DNA of 64,000 nucleotides, taken from assembly GCA_000149265.1 (NCBI GenBank), contig CH002977.1, positions 1,056,784 to 1,120,783 of the forward strand, read 5' to 3'. A model generated the notes under the pieces. That model did no database searches. It saw only the letters and a list, made by a program, of their open reading frames with translations, and had not been told where the DNA came from. This DNA is from Ciona savignyi. Its lineage: Eukaryota > Chordata > Ascidiacea > Phlebobranchia > Cionidae. Positions 13,417 to 25,668 of this stretch are shown piece by piece (the stretch's first letter is position 1; the number at the start of each line of letters is the position of its first letter). Position numbers and translations under genes: made by a program.

Positions 13417-16240
13417 ACATTAAAATATGACTTGGTGTTATATACGGCACGAAGCTTTTTCCTCATTAGTATTGTATGATCCTTCCAGCGAAATACTGTG
13501 TCGATTTTGTTAGATTACATGAACGGGCCAAACAATGTAAGGGGCAAGCAAACCCACGCCTTTATTCAGTGACAGCTGACGCTAAACAAATATCGCCGAC
13601 TCGTATCAAAAGAACTAACATTGCACTAGCGATATGTCCCACACATTCTCATTATCTGCCCACGATAAAATCTGCTTAACTATCATCTACAATCGTCTCA
13701 TGGGACCTTTTGTTTGTGGCAAGTCTCTGTGCAACGTTCAAATATATATATATATTATACTTGTTTTCTTCAATTTACAAACATAATCTTTCATTTTCTC
13801 TGACTTAATTCTTTAATAAACCCTAACTTCTAAATAGGCTAGATTTTTCACACCAATGTACTTCCAATGTGTCGAAAACCTGTAACAGCATCGAATGCCA
13901 GAAGGCCGCATACCTACGAACCGGTAACTACCGCTGTCTCGACATAACATCTTCGGAACCTCAAGCCTAAACTTCGCCAGAGATAAGCGGTTGAAAAAGG
14001 CATAAAAATTGACTGGAAAATTCAGTATTAAGATTTTTACAATCGCTCTTTTCTTACGACTAATTTCAAACAGTGTACATGAAATGTTTTATGGAATGTG
14101 TTTGTAAATATATTAAGCGCACTTTAACTTTTAAAATCTAACTTTTATACTATTAATGTGTTTGAAATCTATATGTACATCAAACATTTTAACAGGCACT
14201 GTTTGGGCACTTAAATAAAGTACTGGAAACCATTTACTTTATTATCCGTTTCAACGTTGTTTTAGTTGGGTCATTTTCTGGCCAACTTACAAAATTTATA
14301 ACCGTCAATAAATCTAGGCGTATTAAAAGTGTCCCAACATTAAACCCACAATTCAACACAGGCTAATGGAATCCCAAGGGTGTTACTCTCCTTTTCCTTC
14401 CAGAAAACTCTTTCCTTATATTATGTATATATGTTTACGTTTGTTTTGTATATATGTAATTATAGTTGCACCAATTAATACGATTTTTCCATTATGCTTA
14501 AGGCAATGCAAATAAAGCAATATTTTTGATTGCCTTCACATTTCATTTCATAAATCTTGTTTCCATGTTATCCTCTAGACTAGACAAAACTCCTATAACC
14601 CCAAGTATAAACTGCACAACGATAATATATTTTCTCGTATTCTTTTGCAAAACGTAATGATGCATCATATTAAAAGCAGTCTGTTTCTTATTAACGCACG
14701 TTATTACATTTTTACAATCTACTTCCATTGTCATATTTATGCAATCAATATCGCCATTACTTGATCTTTGACCGTCGCCTATACTGATCAACCCAACCGC
14801 TTCGGCCGACTGTGTAGGCGGCTATCTGTTTATTTTAAACAGAGGATAGGGTGACGTAGCCTAAGCACTTTAAAGAACGCACATATACTGTGGGTTTAAT
14901 CCTTCACATTCTTCGTTTGAAAACAATTTTTAAAACATTATAGAAATGTGATAAAACACCATAAACCATTGCCGATAATACAGAGTAATGCGCTTTAGAA
15001 AAATTGTTGAACTGTGTCAACAATTCAATAGTCCGAGCAGTGTTCTGTGGACACTTTCTGATCGATCTGTTTCAAAAGCTGTCAGATTCTTTCTTCGGTG
15101 ACTTGCTTCAGACGTGCCGTGATCCGATTTGATTGTGCCTCAGCGGCGGGTTAAATCGAAAAACATTATTTAGCGTGCTACTTTGAAGTTGAAAAGTGGG
15201 ATATTGGAAGGCACACATTGATATGTTTGAACGTAAACATAAGTAAAGGTAAAATAGTTTAAATGTCATGTCACTAATTGCTTAAGGAAACACCATCTTT
15301 TATTTTAAAGGTTCAAATAGCTTTTAAACAGCTATCGTATGTGGTTTTGTAAGCATTGTTTGTATTAAGTAGATGTCGTACATGCGGGCGTGGTTCTGTA
15401 TACCTTCGTGTTATACGTTTTCTGTACGTGAAAATCGATTCATTAAACACGGTCCGCTCACATTTGGTGTTTTCTTAATTTAATTAGTGTGTCTTCAAAA
15501 CACATTCACAGATCACAGCATTTAGCAGCGATAGCACTCTCTGGTAATTCTTGCGTTATAATCCGACAAATAAAAACGAATATTTTCCATACGCTTTTAG
15601 TGTGCACGTCATTTGTTCAGTATATCTTAAGCAAGCTCTCGAATCTTGTAATTGGTTACCGTGGTATGGTTCAATTCTCACAACATGCACACGAAAAAAT
15701 AAATACATGTGTATTGAATGATGTCAGTAAGTGCAAACGCAGCCACAATACCGGCGCTGTGTGAGCGAACTCAATCGAGCGCCAAATACCAAAAAATGCA
15801 ATTATAGTGCTTTTATATGGATCGTTTACCGTTGGTAGCAGTGCAGTCAGTAACTGGATCAGTTTCCATTAAAAAATAGTGATTGCTTTTATCGAAATGA
15901 CGTAACTCCAATAAAAACTGATTTTCTTCAAATTATTCTATTTAGTAAACACCACAATGAGTATACGCATTTTGTAGTATGTCAAAACATCATCTTGATA
16001 ATTTAATTAAAATCTTCTTGTTTTTGTTCATTGACACACAAGAAAATACGTTCGTTATCTTTTTCGTATTATTTACTTGTTGTAGAACTATTTGCGTAAT
16101 ATACTTCCGTCGTAGCTAAGTCTAAAGTAAGCCACATGTCGCCTAGGGCTTGTTGGAAACAATAGAATCATTGTTCTGTTGCTGATTACTCGAAATTACA
16201 TCGCACGATGTCGAATGCCGCCTTTTCGCTAAATGAACGG
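13417..16240. other. intergenic AT-rich DNA downstream of the SLC26 gene
   Basis: No supportable gene. AT dinucleotide runs (near 13740-13757), small hairpins (for example around 14826-14850) and short frames are present. The SLC26 3' UTR is likely to end in or just before this stretch, near the AATAAA at 16246-16241 on the minus strand. Confidence 0.5.
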
Positions 16241-16708
16241 TTTATTTATGAACGCTATTATACTGTGAACGCTATTAAGTTTTATTCCTGTGTTTTACAA
16301 AAATTGCCGAAATTATATACTTCTGATTCATGTGTAACTCTGTAATATTACCAAAACGGTTAATGCAATTTCCTATAAATAGTGACAAATTGTTCGTAGA
16401 ATTTAAGTAATTTGTATCAAATTCGATATTATATACAAAAGCCAGAAAGCTTGTGTTAGAAAGTAATTATTAGAAGCAGCGCCGCGGTGTTGAAAAGTTA
16501 TAAAAAAATACAAAAGAGCAATATTTTTACAGAAAATAAAATTGCATTTATGCAAAATAAGAGAAATTGTAAATAAAATGCTTTACAATTATAAAAGTAA
16601 AAACACTATGCATTGTGCCGTGAGTCGGGAGTACAGAGTTGATCGTAACGGCTCCTATGCTCCACCTTGTGTTATAAGCAAATTATATATTATCCACATG
16701 GAGGCGCT

Positions 16709-19700
16709 TTAAGCTTCTTCAGTTCTTGGTTCTATTGTATCTTTGGCTTCGTTTACGTCATCATAAAATTTCGCTCCATACTTGACAACGTCCATTCGTT
16801 TTAACATATTTTCATTGCACTCCTGTATAGCAAACAATAATAAACCAAAATAAATAACTTTGGCCTGTTTAACTAACCTGAAGTCCACAAATTCTAAATG
16901 AAATATTGGACTCTTTGAGCGCTTGAGACCCATGTTTAAACGCTTCTGTTGCGCTATAATCCAGAGTCGTAAGATTGCTACAATCCAGAATCAATGTTTT
17001 GCAGTTACCTAGAAACGAATTAGGTGTGATGTAAACATATGGGTATGTTTTTTTATTTATTCTTATTGTAACATTAGCTGGCCATTTTAACCGTTATTAC
17101 CGTTTTCTGCCTGTTGCTGAAGTGTCTCTTCGATGTATTCCGCACCAGGAAAATCAAGTCCTTGTTTTATCTCCATAACTATGAAATTACCATCTTCCTC
17201 CAAGATTTTTGCAGCGGGCCTTAAAAGCATTTATTTGCGTTTTTAAATTGTGTGCTTATTTTAAATGCATTACTCGCCTCCCCTCCGTTTATACTTACAT
17301 TGCGTGTTTTGCGAGAAGAATAAGAATCGATACTCCTATGCCAGCCATTATTCCGTATGCTATGTCGTAGAAACATAACAGGAATGTTACAACCATTGGA
17401 AGAACGTCTATTTCTGAAATTAATTGTAATTTCATATTTAAAAATAAATTATTATTAAGCTGAAAAATGTGCCTAAAGGTAATGTAAAGGGCACTCAACT
17501 GTTTATCTTCCAAACATTTCTCATTCCTCTGGGGTCAAAGAGGTTAATTACGGCCATAATGATTACAGCAGCTAAGGCTGAAGCTGGAATGTACTGAAAG
17601 GCATCAGATAGAAACTGCAATGAAAGAAGAACGACCGCTCCAGTGAAGATTCCGCCAAGGGGAGTCATGACGTTGCTCTGTGCGTTCACAGCTGACCTAG
17701 ATTGATCAAACAATAAAGCTACTTTTGTAAATGTCAATCACACATACGTAGCCTGTTATCCAGATCATTCAATTTCTGTTTATTCTCCGCGGTTTTTGGT
17801 TTGTGTTTTGTTGAATAGACAGTATTCATTCATTCGAATGAACTCCATTAAAAATTATAACGACGTTAATAATTAATTCTAACTCTTTCCCTCCCAACTC
17901 GCCATATATGGCGAGTTGGTGGGAAAACATGGTATCCCGTCTGTCCATAAATGGATACAAGTCTAAAAAACGATTTCTCCGCAATGCGTAATGGTAGAGA
18001 CCTCAGCTATGGCTCATTCGATCAAGGAAACCCTATATTTTATTCTCTGTGATTATCGTGGAGAAATATTAAATATGCGAGGAGTGATAGCCTTTCTTTT
18101 TCAAGGCTTCGCCTCTTATTTCTATCGATTTTACACGAATTTACACGTGACTAACTCAGCCAATAGGAGTCGTGTTAACTTGCAGAGAAGCTCTTTTTGT
18201 CAAGCAAGTCTTTCTTTACATTCTCTGTAAATTACGTGCCGTTGAGATAAAAAGGAGAGCGTTGGTGACGTTTTCGCCACGGGCGGTACGCCGCGTGTTC
18301 ACCAACAGCATGAACCCGGCTGTGCCTGCTGAGAGCGTCCTGCTGAGAGCTCGAATTTCAATTACAAATAGTAAAAAAACTACTGAAGATAAAAATACAG
18401 TTAGAATTTTCCTGAGTACAAAAACTATTAGACAATCTACATTCCAATTTTCATATCATTTGGGCTTTCCAATAATAAGTGAGTATTTCGTTTGTCAGTG
18501 CACCTCAAATTTTTCAAAGTCGAGCAGAATTTTCTTTGCATAAAAAGTGGTGTTCACTAAAGTTTACATAATATATTCTTTATTAGAGGTAGATTTTAGA
18601 TGTGCGGTTTGTTTAAAAGAGGGATAAATTATCTTTCCAACCATACTTAATATTAAATCATAGCATAAACTTTAGAAAAACTGTGCTAATTTGAAAATGA
18701 CTAAAAATTGTAAAAAACACTGCGGGACAGCATGTTTGAATTAATGCATTTGGCCGGGAGTGAAAGAGCTAAGAGTATGACGTTTACCATACTTACACGA
18801 TTCCATGTGTTTTTTCTAATCATGTAAATAACGATATTGTGTAATAATTACCTTCCAAAGCTACCAGTTATTGGGTACGAACTGACGAATGACGAGAAAA
18901 AGTTAGCGACTCCAATTGTCAGCAACTCCTGAGATGCATCCACCTTGTAATGATTCTTTCTCCCTAGAGATATATGGCAATATAAATCACTTAATTTTTC
19001 TGAAAAAGAAACACGTCGGTAAGACGTAAACATACGCTTTTCCACTTCGCAGAATAACTTTCACGATCCAAAATTATTATTTAAAATTGCGTATTCGATG
19101 AATGCGTATTAATAATTTTAGGAATGAAGCAAAACCTAATGATAACATGCTATACATTGACTTACCAAAGGCCTTTGCAATGGCAATCGATTCTAGAAAA
19201 GCCATTAACGGGACAACGGCCAAACCACTTCCAAGTCTTTGCATCATCTCTGAGAAGCTCACAGTTTGGTTTGTTCCTGGCACGTCATATGTAAAACTTG
19301 GCAGTGCGAAAGGCGGCAGACCTCCGCTAATATTTCTTGTCAAGGTTAAGGGCCGAACATCAATAGGTAGTTTAATATCAGTAATGAGATATGCAATCGT
19401 TGCGGACAAAAGAACGATCACAGCGTTTCGCCCTGCAAAAAAGCGCATAGATGAAATTTATAATAAATGTGTGTATAACAAATAAATGTGTATACCTGTT
19501 CCAATAAACCACATAGTAGATCTAAGAACTTTGATCACGACCCTCTCTTCGTGCGCTACCTTGACTGTTGCCCATCGTTCTTTCATCCATTTAAGCAAAA
19601 AGAGAATCAGCATACATGTGACACCCATGACCAGGTCCCACACCCTTGATAATAAACATACGTTTTTTTGTAATAAACATACTAACTACTGATAGTAGAC

Positions 19701-21655
19701 AAATTTATCACTTTGATACAATAAAGTAAAATAACTGTTGAGTGGCTGCATTTGCATTAGAGTACGTGTACCACAGTTTTTACACTTTTATCGCGTGGTT
19801 TTCAAATACTGAATAATCATCACTTACTTGGTTTTGTACAGATTGGTTAGAATGCCTATGATTGTCTGAAAGAATCCTCTCGGTGTGCTAATTCCAAATA
19901 TTTTCTATAATATTACACTAGTTAGATTTACAACCATTTACTACATGCCGTGAAATATTGTTGTTATTCTAAATTACTTTAGATTGTGACGTAGTTTTTA
20001 CCTTTAGTTGAGTGGTAGAAATTACAATAGATGCTGCCGACATGAATCCAGTTATAACCGGATGAGAGATGTACCGCACCAGAAATCCAAGTCGGAATAT
20101 GCTCATCGCAATATGTGTTACCCCGCACATAAAGGTCAACAAAATCGCCATGGTCACATTTGTCTAAAAAAAATAATGTCGCTTTTGTTAAATGGATATC
20201 CAATAATCATGTGTATAGATTACCGTGGTCGGAGATAAGTTCTCCTTTTTTGTCATTGTGGTTACTTATACTCGACTGACTCTCGCAAACAGTCTTTATC
20301 TGCACATGAATCACCCTCGTGTATGTGGTTGTTGTTTCACTTTGTTTTGCGCTTATTTTTGAGTATATTTATAAGGTTATATCACTTAACGCCGTTTCTG
20401 GAATACGTCTACTTTGTCATGTTCTTATACGTCAGTCAGTTAATTCAACTTGATATATTTTCCGGTTGTGATATATACAGTTTGGTTACTGGGTTTGTTT
20501 TTCGAGATCTTTTTTAAATAGTTTATGTGATTTTTTTTTATATATGTCAGTTTATATTTAACTGTATATGTATATATTTTTAGAAATATACGGTAGAAAA
20601 TGGTTTAAAAAAACTCACCGTTTCCTCACTTCCGTGATCATGAATCTTCCACGGATCATGTGCATACTCTGCAACCAGAATTGACATGATTGCAGTCGGT
20701 CCCATTGTAATATCTTTAGATGTACCCATTAGGCAGTATATGAAGACGCCAAGGAATGCGCTGTAGAGTCCATACTGCGTGTAAGAAACACATCTTGTAA
20801 ATCTTATCAGTGTTACGTATCAGCAGTACTAGGAGTTATCTAATTATAAATTTACAAAATAAAGTCTAGTTATAATAATTTGGGGCTAAAAATATTTTTA
20901 TATGTAAACATAGTTAGTCGTACAACTGCCATAAAACACGTGTTACGAATGTTTGGACTTATAAACGACCATGTTGATGTTTCTGTGGTTTCGATAATAA
21001 CAAATACAGTCATTGTACTAAAAGCTGCTTGACATGTGTCGCACATGTATTATAAACATGTCATACAATTTAAAGTACATTAGTTTTCGATTTATGATGT
21101 TTTATATCTTCGTTCTAATAAAATAAATGGGGTATAAAAAACATTAAATTTAGATTTAATATTGCTAATCGTCATTTTTTTGTTTTCATTATAGTAATTT
21201 ATGTTACATAAGCTCCGCAAACTTACTTGTAGTTGAAGGCCAGCAAGCGCCGCGTATGCCATTCCCTGTGGAATCACAGTTAACCCAACGGTTAAGCCTG
21301 CTATGAGATCGCTTTTGAAAGTTTTCAGTCGATAGCTCGGCAACCATTTGGTGATCGGGAGTCGGTCTTTAACATTTTTAATTGAACAAACGTCTTTCCA
21401 ATACGAATTGCATCCTTTTTTAATTTTCCTTCCTGCTGTTTTTGTATCTTCTTTTAGGTTTTCAAGTCTCTGCTTCATTTTTCCTCTGTCCGCGATTGCA
21501 TCGGACATTGCCTTGTTATTGATCAAAGAAGATCCTTCACTTCTTGTGCTCTGTGTGCTGCTGCTCAGGCCAGTCTCTTCCACATACGAGATTTTCGTAC
21601 TTGTGTCTTGTTTTGACGGCAAGCTAAAGTTTTCAAAACCATTGCGTTTTTCCAT
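16709..21655 (-). CDS. SLC26A11: SLC26-family anion transporter, closest to SLC26A11 (12 coding exons)
   Basis: Exons in transcript order: 21655-21227, 20774-20619, 20163-20002, 19904-19828, 19644-19496, 19432-19166, 18963-18852, 17696-17500, 17413-17299, 17219-17101, 17008-16878, 16822-16709. All introns are GT-AG with matching phases, giving 675 residues and a stop. Residues 1 to about 100 are a cytosolic Ser/Lys-rich tail, longer than in the human protein. The transport domain then runs through WLPSYRLKTFKSDLIAG, QYGLYSAF, MGPTAIMS, GLAVVPLMAFLESIAIAKAF and SSYPITGSFGRSAVNAQ, all typical of SLC26A11. Exons 10-12 (about 555-670) form a STAS domain with the core LILDCSNLTTLDYSATEA. Known members carry sulfate, chloride or bicarbonate across plasma or endomembranes; the substrate here is inferred. 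The start is the first ATG of the open frame. The nearest clear AATAAA on this strand is at 16246-16241. Confidence 0.93.
17883..18768. mobile_element. candidate non-autonomous DNA transposon in intron 7 of the SLC26 gene
   Basis: The 1155-base intron between 18852 and 17696 has imperfect inverted ends. CTCTTTCCCTCCC at 17883-17895 matches the reverse complement of 18756-18768 at 12 of 13 bases. Inside these, 17925-17939 (AAACATGGTATCCCG) matches the reverse complement of 18723-18737 at 13 of 15. The left end also holds a 26-base perfect palindrome. The interior (about 780 bases) has open frames of up to 123 codons but no recognisable transposase. No target-site duplication could be defined, so the true ends may lie slightly further out and the family is unknown. 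Confidence 0.4.
17894..17919. repeat. 26-base perfect palindrome
   Basis: The sequence from 17894 to 17919, centred on CCATATATGG, equals its own reverse complement over all 26 bases. It lies in the left terminal repeat of the candidate mobile element and has no counterpart at the right end. It can form a cruciform or hairpin. Confidence 0.85.
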
Positions 21656-21724
21656 TTTGCCGCTGGCGTTTTTTCGCCAAAAATCAGCAACTATTGTTTT
21701 CTCTTTTGGAATGGGAACCGTACC

Positions 21725-21775
21725 TTATTTGTATTAAAATACACCGCTAAAAAGTCTGCATTTAAAAAAAAGTAG
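21725..21775 (-). promoter_or_regulatory. possible 3' splice acceptor in the 5' UTR of the SLC26 gene
   Basis: About 100 bases upstream of the start codon at 21655, the minus strand has a T-rich tract followed by AATGCAG, with the AG at 21757-21756. It would create an untranslated exon beginning at 21755. It could accept either a distant 5' UTR exon or a spliced leader, because tunicates are known to use spliced-leader trans-splicing. No partner donor can be identified from sequence alone. Confidence 0.3.
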
Positions 21776-24654
21776 TATGTGTTAAATTAAATACGAGTTT
21801 TCCCGACGAGAGGTACATAAACCTCTCCCTGAATGATCTTCCGTAGAACTCTGCAACGTTTTTGAGATAGATTACACTTTTTTTTGCAAGAACCAAACAT
21901 TCCGTAAAATTAAACAAGCGCATTCAATGTAACAACGTAAGTAAAGAGCAAGCATGGTACCGTGTCCTATTGGTGAATTTTATAATATCCTATGTAATTA
22001 ACTAAGGGCACTATTTGAATTAACGAGCGTGCACAAGTGTAATATATATATGCATTGAAAGACATTACACTTTCCTAATATTTATAAAAATATGCCAATG
22101 GTTTTCGTTGATAATTATTACCATATAATACATAGATATTTGAAAATGTGCTTTGACTAAACACAAAATGCATGATTAATTAACGAAATGCGATTAACTC
22201 ACTTTGTACATTTCTTTCTCTATAACAAATAGTTTTCTAAAGGTTAAATCAAACCAATAAAGTACTATTTCGCTCACCGATAATAAAGTTAAATACTCTC
22301 TGAGTAAATCAACTGGTGTACTCTTTTCTAGCTGTTCTATATAATATATATGTATGTATAAATATTACTGCCCATAATGAAAAGCAATCGGATTGGTAAA
22401 AGCGACGGGAGGTGCACAGCACGAGGATGGTAGCATTAGTTCGTATGCGTTTTTCAGGTACCAGCCACGATCCCGAACGCCCATTTTGCAGACCAGTGTT
22501 AAGAACTTTAGCGTAAGCGTGATAAGAGCAGAGCGCACTGTTGGGTCTGCATGATCCCACGCTGTTGCATTGTTTTTTTGTGTTAACGTCTTCATTTAGC
22601 CAGCCACAACGACATATTTATGATATACTTTCATAATATAAGCAACAAGTATAAAACACGAGATGCGAATGACGCTCTCCCTGACGTCATATGTCAACTA
22701 TACTAAATTACTAAATAACCCAACGACGTGTATAGTTTAACTGCCGCTTTGTCGTAAACGGGGAAATTTCTCTAGTTGTTCGATGTCCAGTACTAGTCGA
22801 AAGTGAACTGCGCGTAAAATAATCTCGACATTCCCCCGAAATGAGATTACAGTGGTGTTTTCGTACTTGGTTCACCCGCGTGTATTACAAGTTTATTAAA
22901 CCGATTACTGGTAAACCGCTTAACCCTGATTATTCCCCATTGCTTTAGATAAAATGTTATGGTATTTTTAAAACTATAGCTCAGAGAGAATATGAACGCA
23001 ATAGCTCAGATAAAATAGAAGCAAAGATAAAGACAAGCTATGTTTAGCATTACATTCAGATTCGCAAAAATACTTTTAAAATGTGGATTTTAGTTTACTT
23101 GCCGTTTGGATCCATGCATAAAATGCAAATTCCGGAAAGTAATAAAGATTTTTACATAGATCAAGCCACTTTCAGATCGATGTGTACTTGGTGACTGATC
23201 AACAAGGAATTTGCAAACCTAACAACTTTAGAAGATGTGAGCAACCGAAAGTTCAAAAAATGCGTATTACTTGGCGTTAAGCTAAACTCGCACGGCATTC
23301 TCTGATTCCCTTTCCCTGCATCCCAAAACAACACATGTGTAATCTCATCACAGTAACTAAGAGAAAAAGTTGGGAAGTCATACGCAAAAAACTTACGCTT
23401 GCTTTACTTCGATCTTCCATCTTAACTGCAATTCCATTAACATCGATTTTTTTCATGGATTCAAGTACAGTTCGGTTACATAATAAATAGTCTAACGTGA
23501 ATAGAGAGATATTATTGGCACTATACATAACGGTGTATAGTTCTGCTGATTATTTAACAAAGCACTTTGCCTTTGCGTTTAAAACTGTTGAAACTTGTAT
23601 CACAACAAAACGTGCCACATATGGTCTAATAAGGAATCTTTATAAACTTCCTTTAACTCTCTTGCAGGAACAACTGTTGCTAAAGTAACTAAGTTTTAAA
23701 TTTAGTCTATAACATAATTCAGATTAAAGGTTTCAAAACTTTTCAGCAAAACCAAATAAATACATTGCATTATATACTCAAAAGAAGCTGTTATGGTGGA
23801 GGTATTTCGCTTGTGATCGAGCGACTTACTGAACTAAACCGACATATAGGCTATATTCATAAAATCTACTATTTAACGTTTTAATTTTATGCTTACCAAG
23901 ACTTTTCTTTCCTTAACTATTTTACACTTACTAATATACATATTAGTCATAATTTTCTATATATAACAATGACTGCCGATATAATCCTGCGTTGTTTTAA
24001 TTCACACGCTTTATTGTGAAGCCTAATAACCAACCACGTATCTCGCTTCCTGTACGTCTGTGTGATTGATATTCGACTTTCCCTTACTAGGATCTGTTTT
24101 AATACACATTTTTTTCATAAGACAATCCTTGCAAAAATATATTACCATAACTTCGTTATTCCAGCATATTTATAACAAAATAGCGTTCTGTTTATAAAAT
24201 GATACATTGCGAAGCTGCCGTTTCCGTCAAGCGATATCAACAGTTGTACAAACACGGCAACCCTTTAGAAGTATGATTTACTGTATTTTATAACGTGGCT
24301 GTTAACATACATTTTAAGCTGAACTCTTACAGAGTTTTCAGTGGACTTAATATTTTTACTTGGTAACATGCATGGATACTCACGTATAGTAATTACAGTG
24401 GTTTCGGTATAATAATAAATAAAAAAAAGTTTGGTAAAAACTTAAAGCATTGCGGTTTTTAAAACTTGGACCACAAGCATATCTATTTCTGCACCTTCCA
24501 TCAAGCTGTTCTGAAACTGGTTTACTTAAGGTTCGTGCTACAAGTTATATATCGCCAATTGTATGTTTACATGGTTACCAATAACAAATTACAAAAACAC
24601 GCAATCGACATTTCATTGCTATGACTTCATCCATTCGCAATGCTTAAGATTTGA
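21776..24654. other. intergenic region between NOS1AP and the SLC26 gene, likely SLC26 upstream DNA
   Basis: It contains a consensus CRE at 22682-22689, a GC-richer block at 22365-22595 with a 76-codon minus-strand frame starting at an ATG, and a minus-strand ATG frame (23277-23528) interrupted by a consensus donor. None of these could be tied to a family. The rest is AT-rich without structure that I can support. Confidence 0.45.
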
Positions 24655-24680
24655 TTTATTGTAATCTTGCATAATTTATT
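24655..24680 (-). terminator. candidate polyadenylation signals for NOS1AP
   Basis: Two AATAAA hexamers occur on the minus strand at 24680-24675 and 24660-24655, about 1 kb past the NOS1AP stop. I saw no AATAAA on this strand between them and the stop, so a roughly 1 kb 3' UTR or a further 3' exon is implied. Confidence 0.45.
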
Positions 24681-25668
24681 TAGTCTGGACGGTGTGGTTG
24701 AACTGTCCATAATGTCGTTTGTAGTGATTTTTTTATCCTACAAATTTCATAATCGAAATAAACAATACTTATAAAAATGCGGAATGTACCAGCACACCGA
24801 GAGTGCAGCACGTAGTCAGATCCTCCCATGTCGCAAGAATTTTATGAGAAATTGCCTGCCAATCCCATCATTTAAGTCACGTGTACAGTCTATTAAGTTG
24901 TGTTGATTAATTGCGGTTGGTTGGGAGGGTTTACCATTAAATATTTGCCTAAAACCAATATTTGGTATTGCGGTAATTATTTACATTAATCAGCAAAACG
25001 TTTAAATATATAAAAAATAATTAGAAAACACATGGCCAATAAAGCGAGTGTATTTTTCATGATTTCTACCATCGACAATAAAGAAATGAGGAAATAAAAC
25101 ATACATTGTAAAAGATATAAAAACAATGAAAAGTAGAACAATAAATTTTTTAATGTGGTAAAACCATTTGTTATTGGAGACATTAACAGTTTCTATGTTA
25201 TATAGCTTAAGTTTTTCGTCGCTGCTACGCAATTTCAGACGTCAAGGGAATTTAGTGTTTTGGCAACAATGCCAAACAAGTAACGGCTGTGCAGATATAC
25301 CATAACACATACATTATCGTGTAGGACATGTCAGTTTACGTAGCAACAAGAAAATAAACAGTGAAAAAGTTAACTGTACATGAATAAAGCAGTTTTTGTA
25401 CAGCTGGATAAAATAAAATCCATGTGGATCTTAAACGTTTTTTATGAACGTTGCCAGTATAAACTGCACAATATGGCCATGTCGTAAAAGGATAAACTAA
25501 GCAGTGATTTAAATAGAAATACAACAATCCAACCACCGATGTGGTATGAAAAATACGTCTTAAAGATGATTTTTTTGTTTGCTTTCTGTTTTGATTTTAT
25601 GGAAAGTACCAACTAGTTGCAGAGCAGATAACCGTGTCTAAATTTATAAACGCCGTTAAACAATTTTG

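Noticed and set aside
18172..18543. 123-codon plus-strand frame
   Set aside because: Inside the candidate mobile element, but with no transposase motif or start context, so it was not called as a gene.
19102..19485. 127-codon plus-strand frame
   Set aside because: Antisense to SLC26 exons 5 and 6, whose protein matches the family.
21348..21737. 129-codon plus-strand frame with hydrophobic runs
   Set aside because: Antisense to the Lys/Ser-rich first SLC26 exon; the hydrophobic composition follows from complementing Lys/Glu codons.
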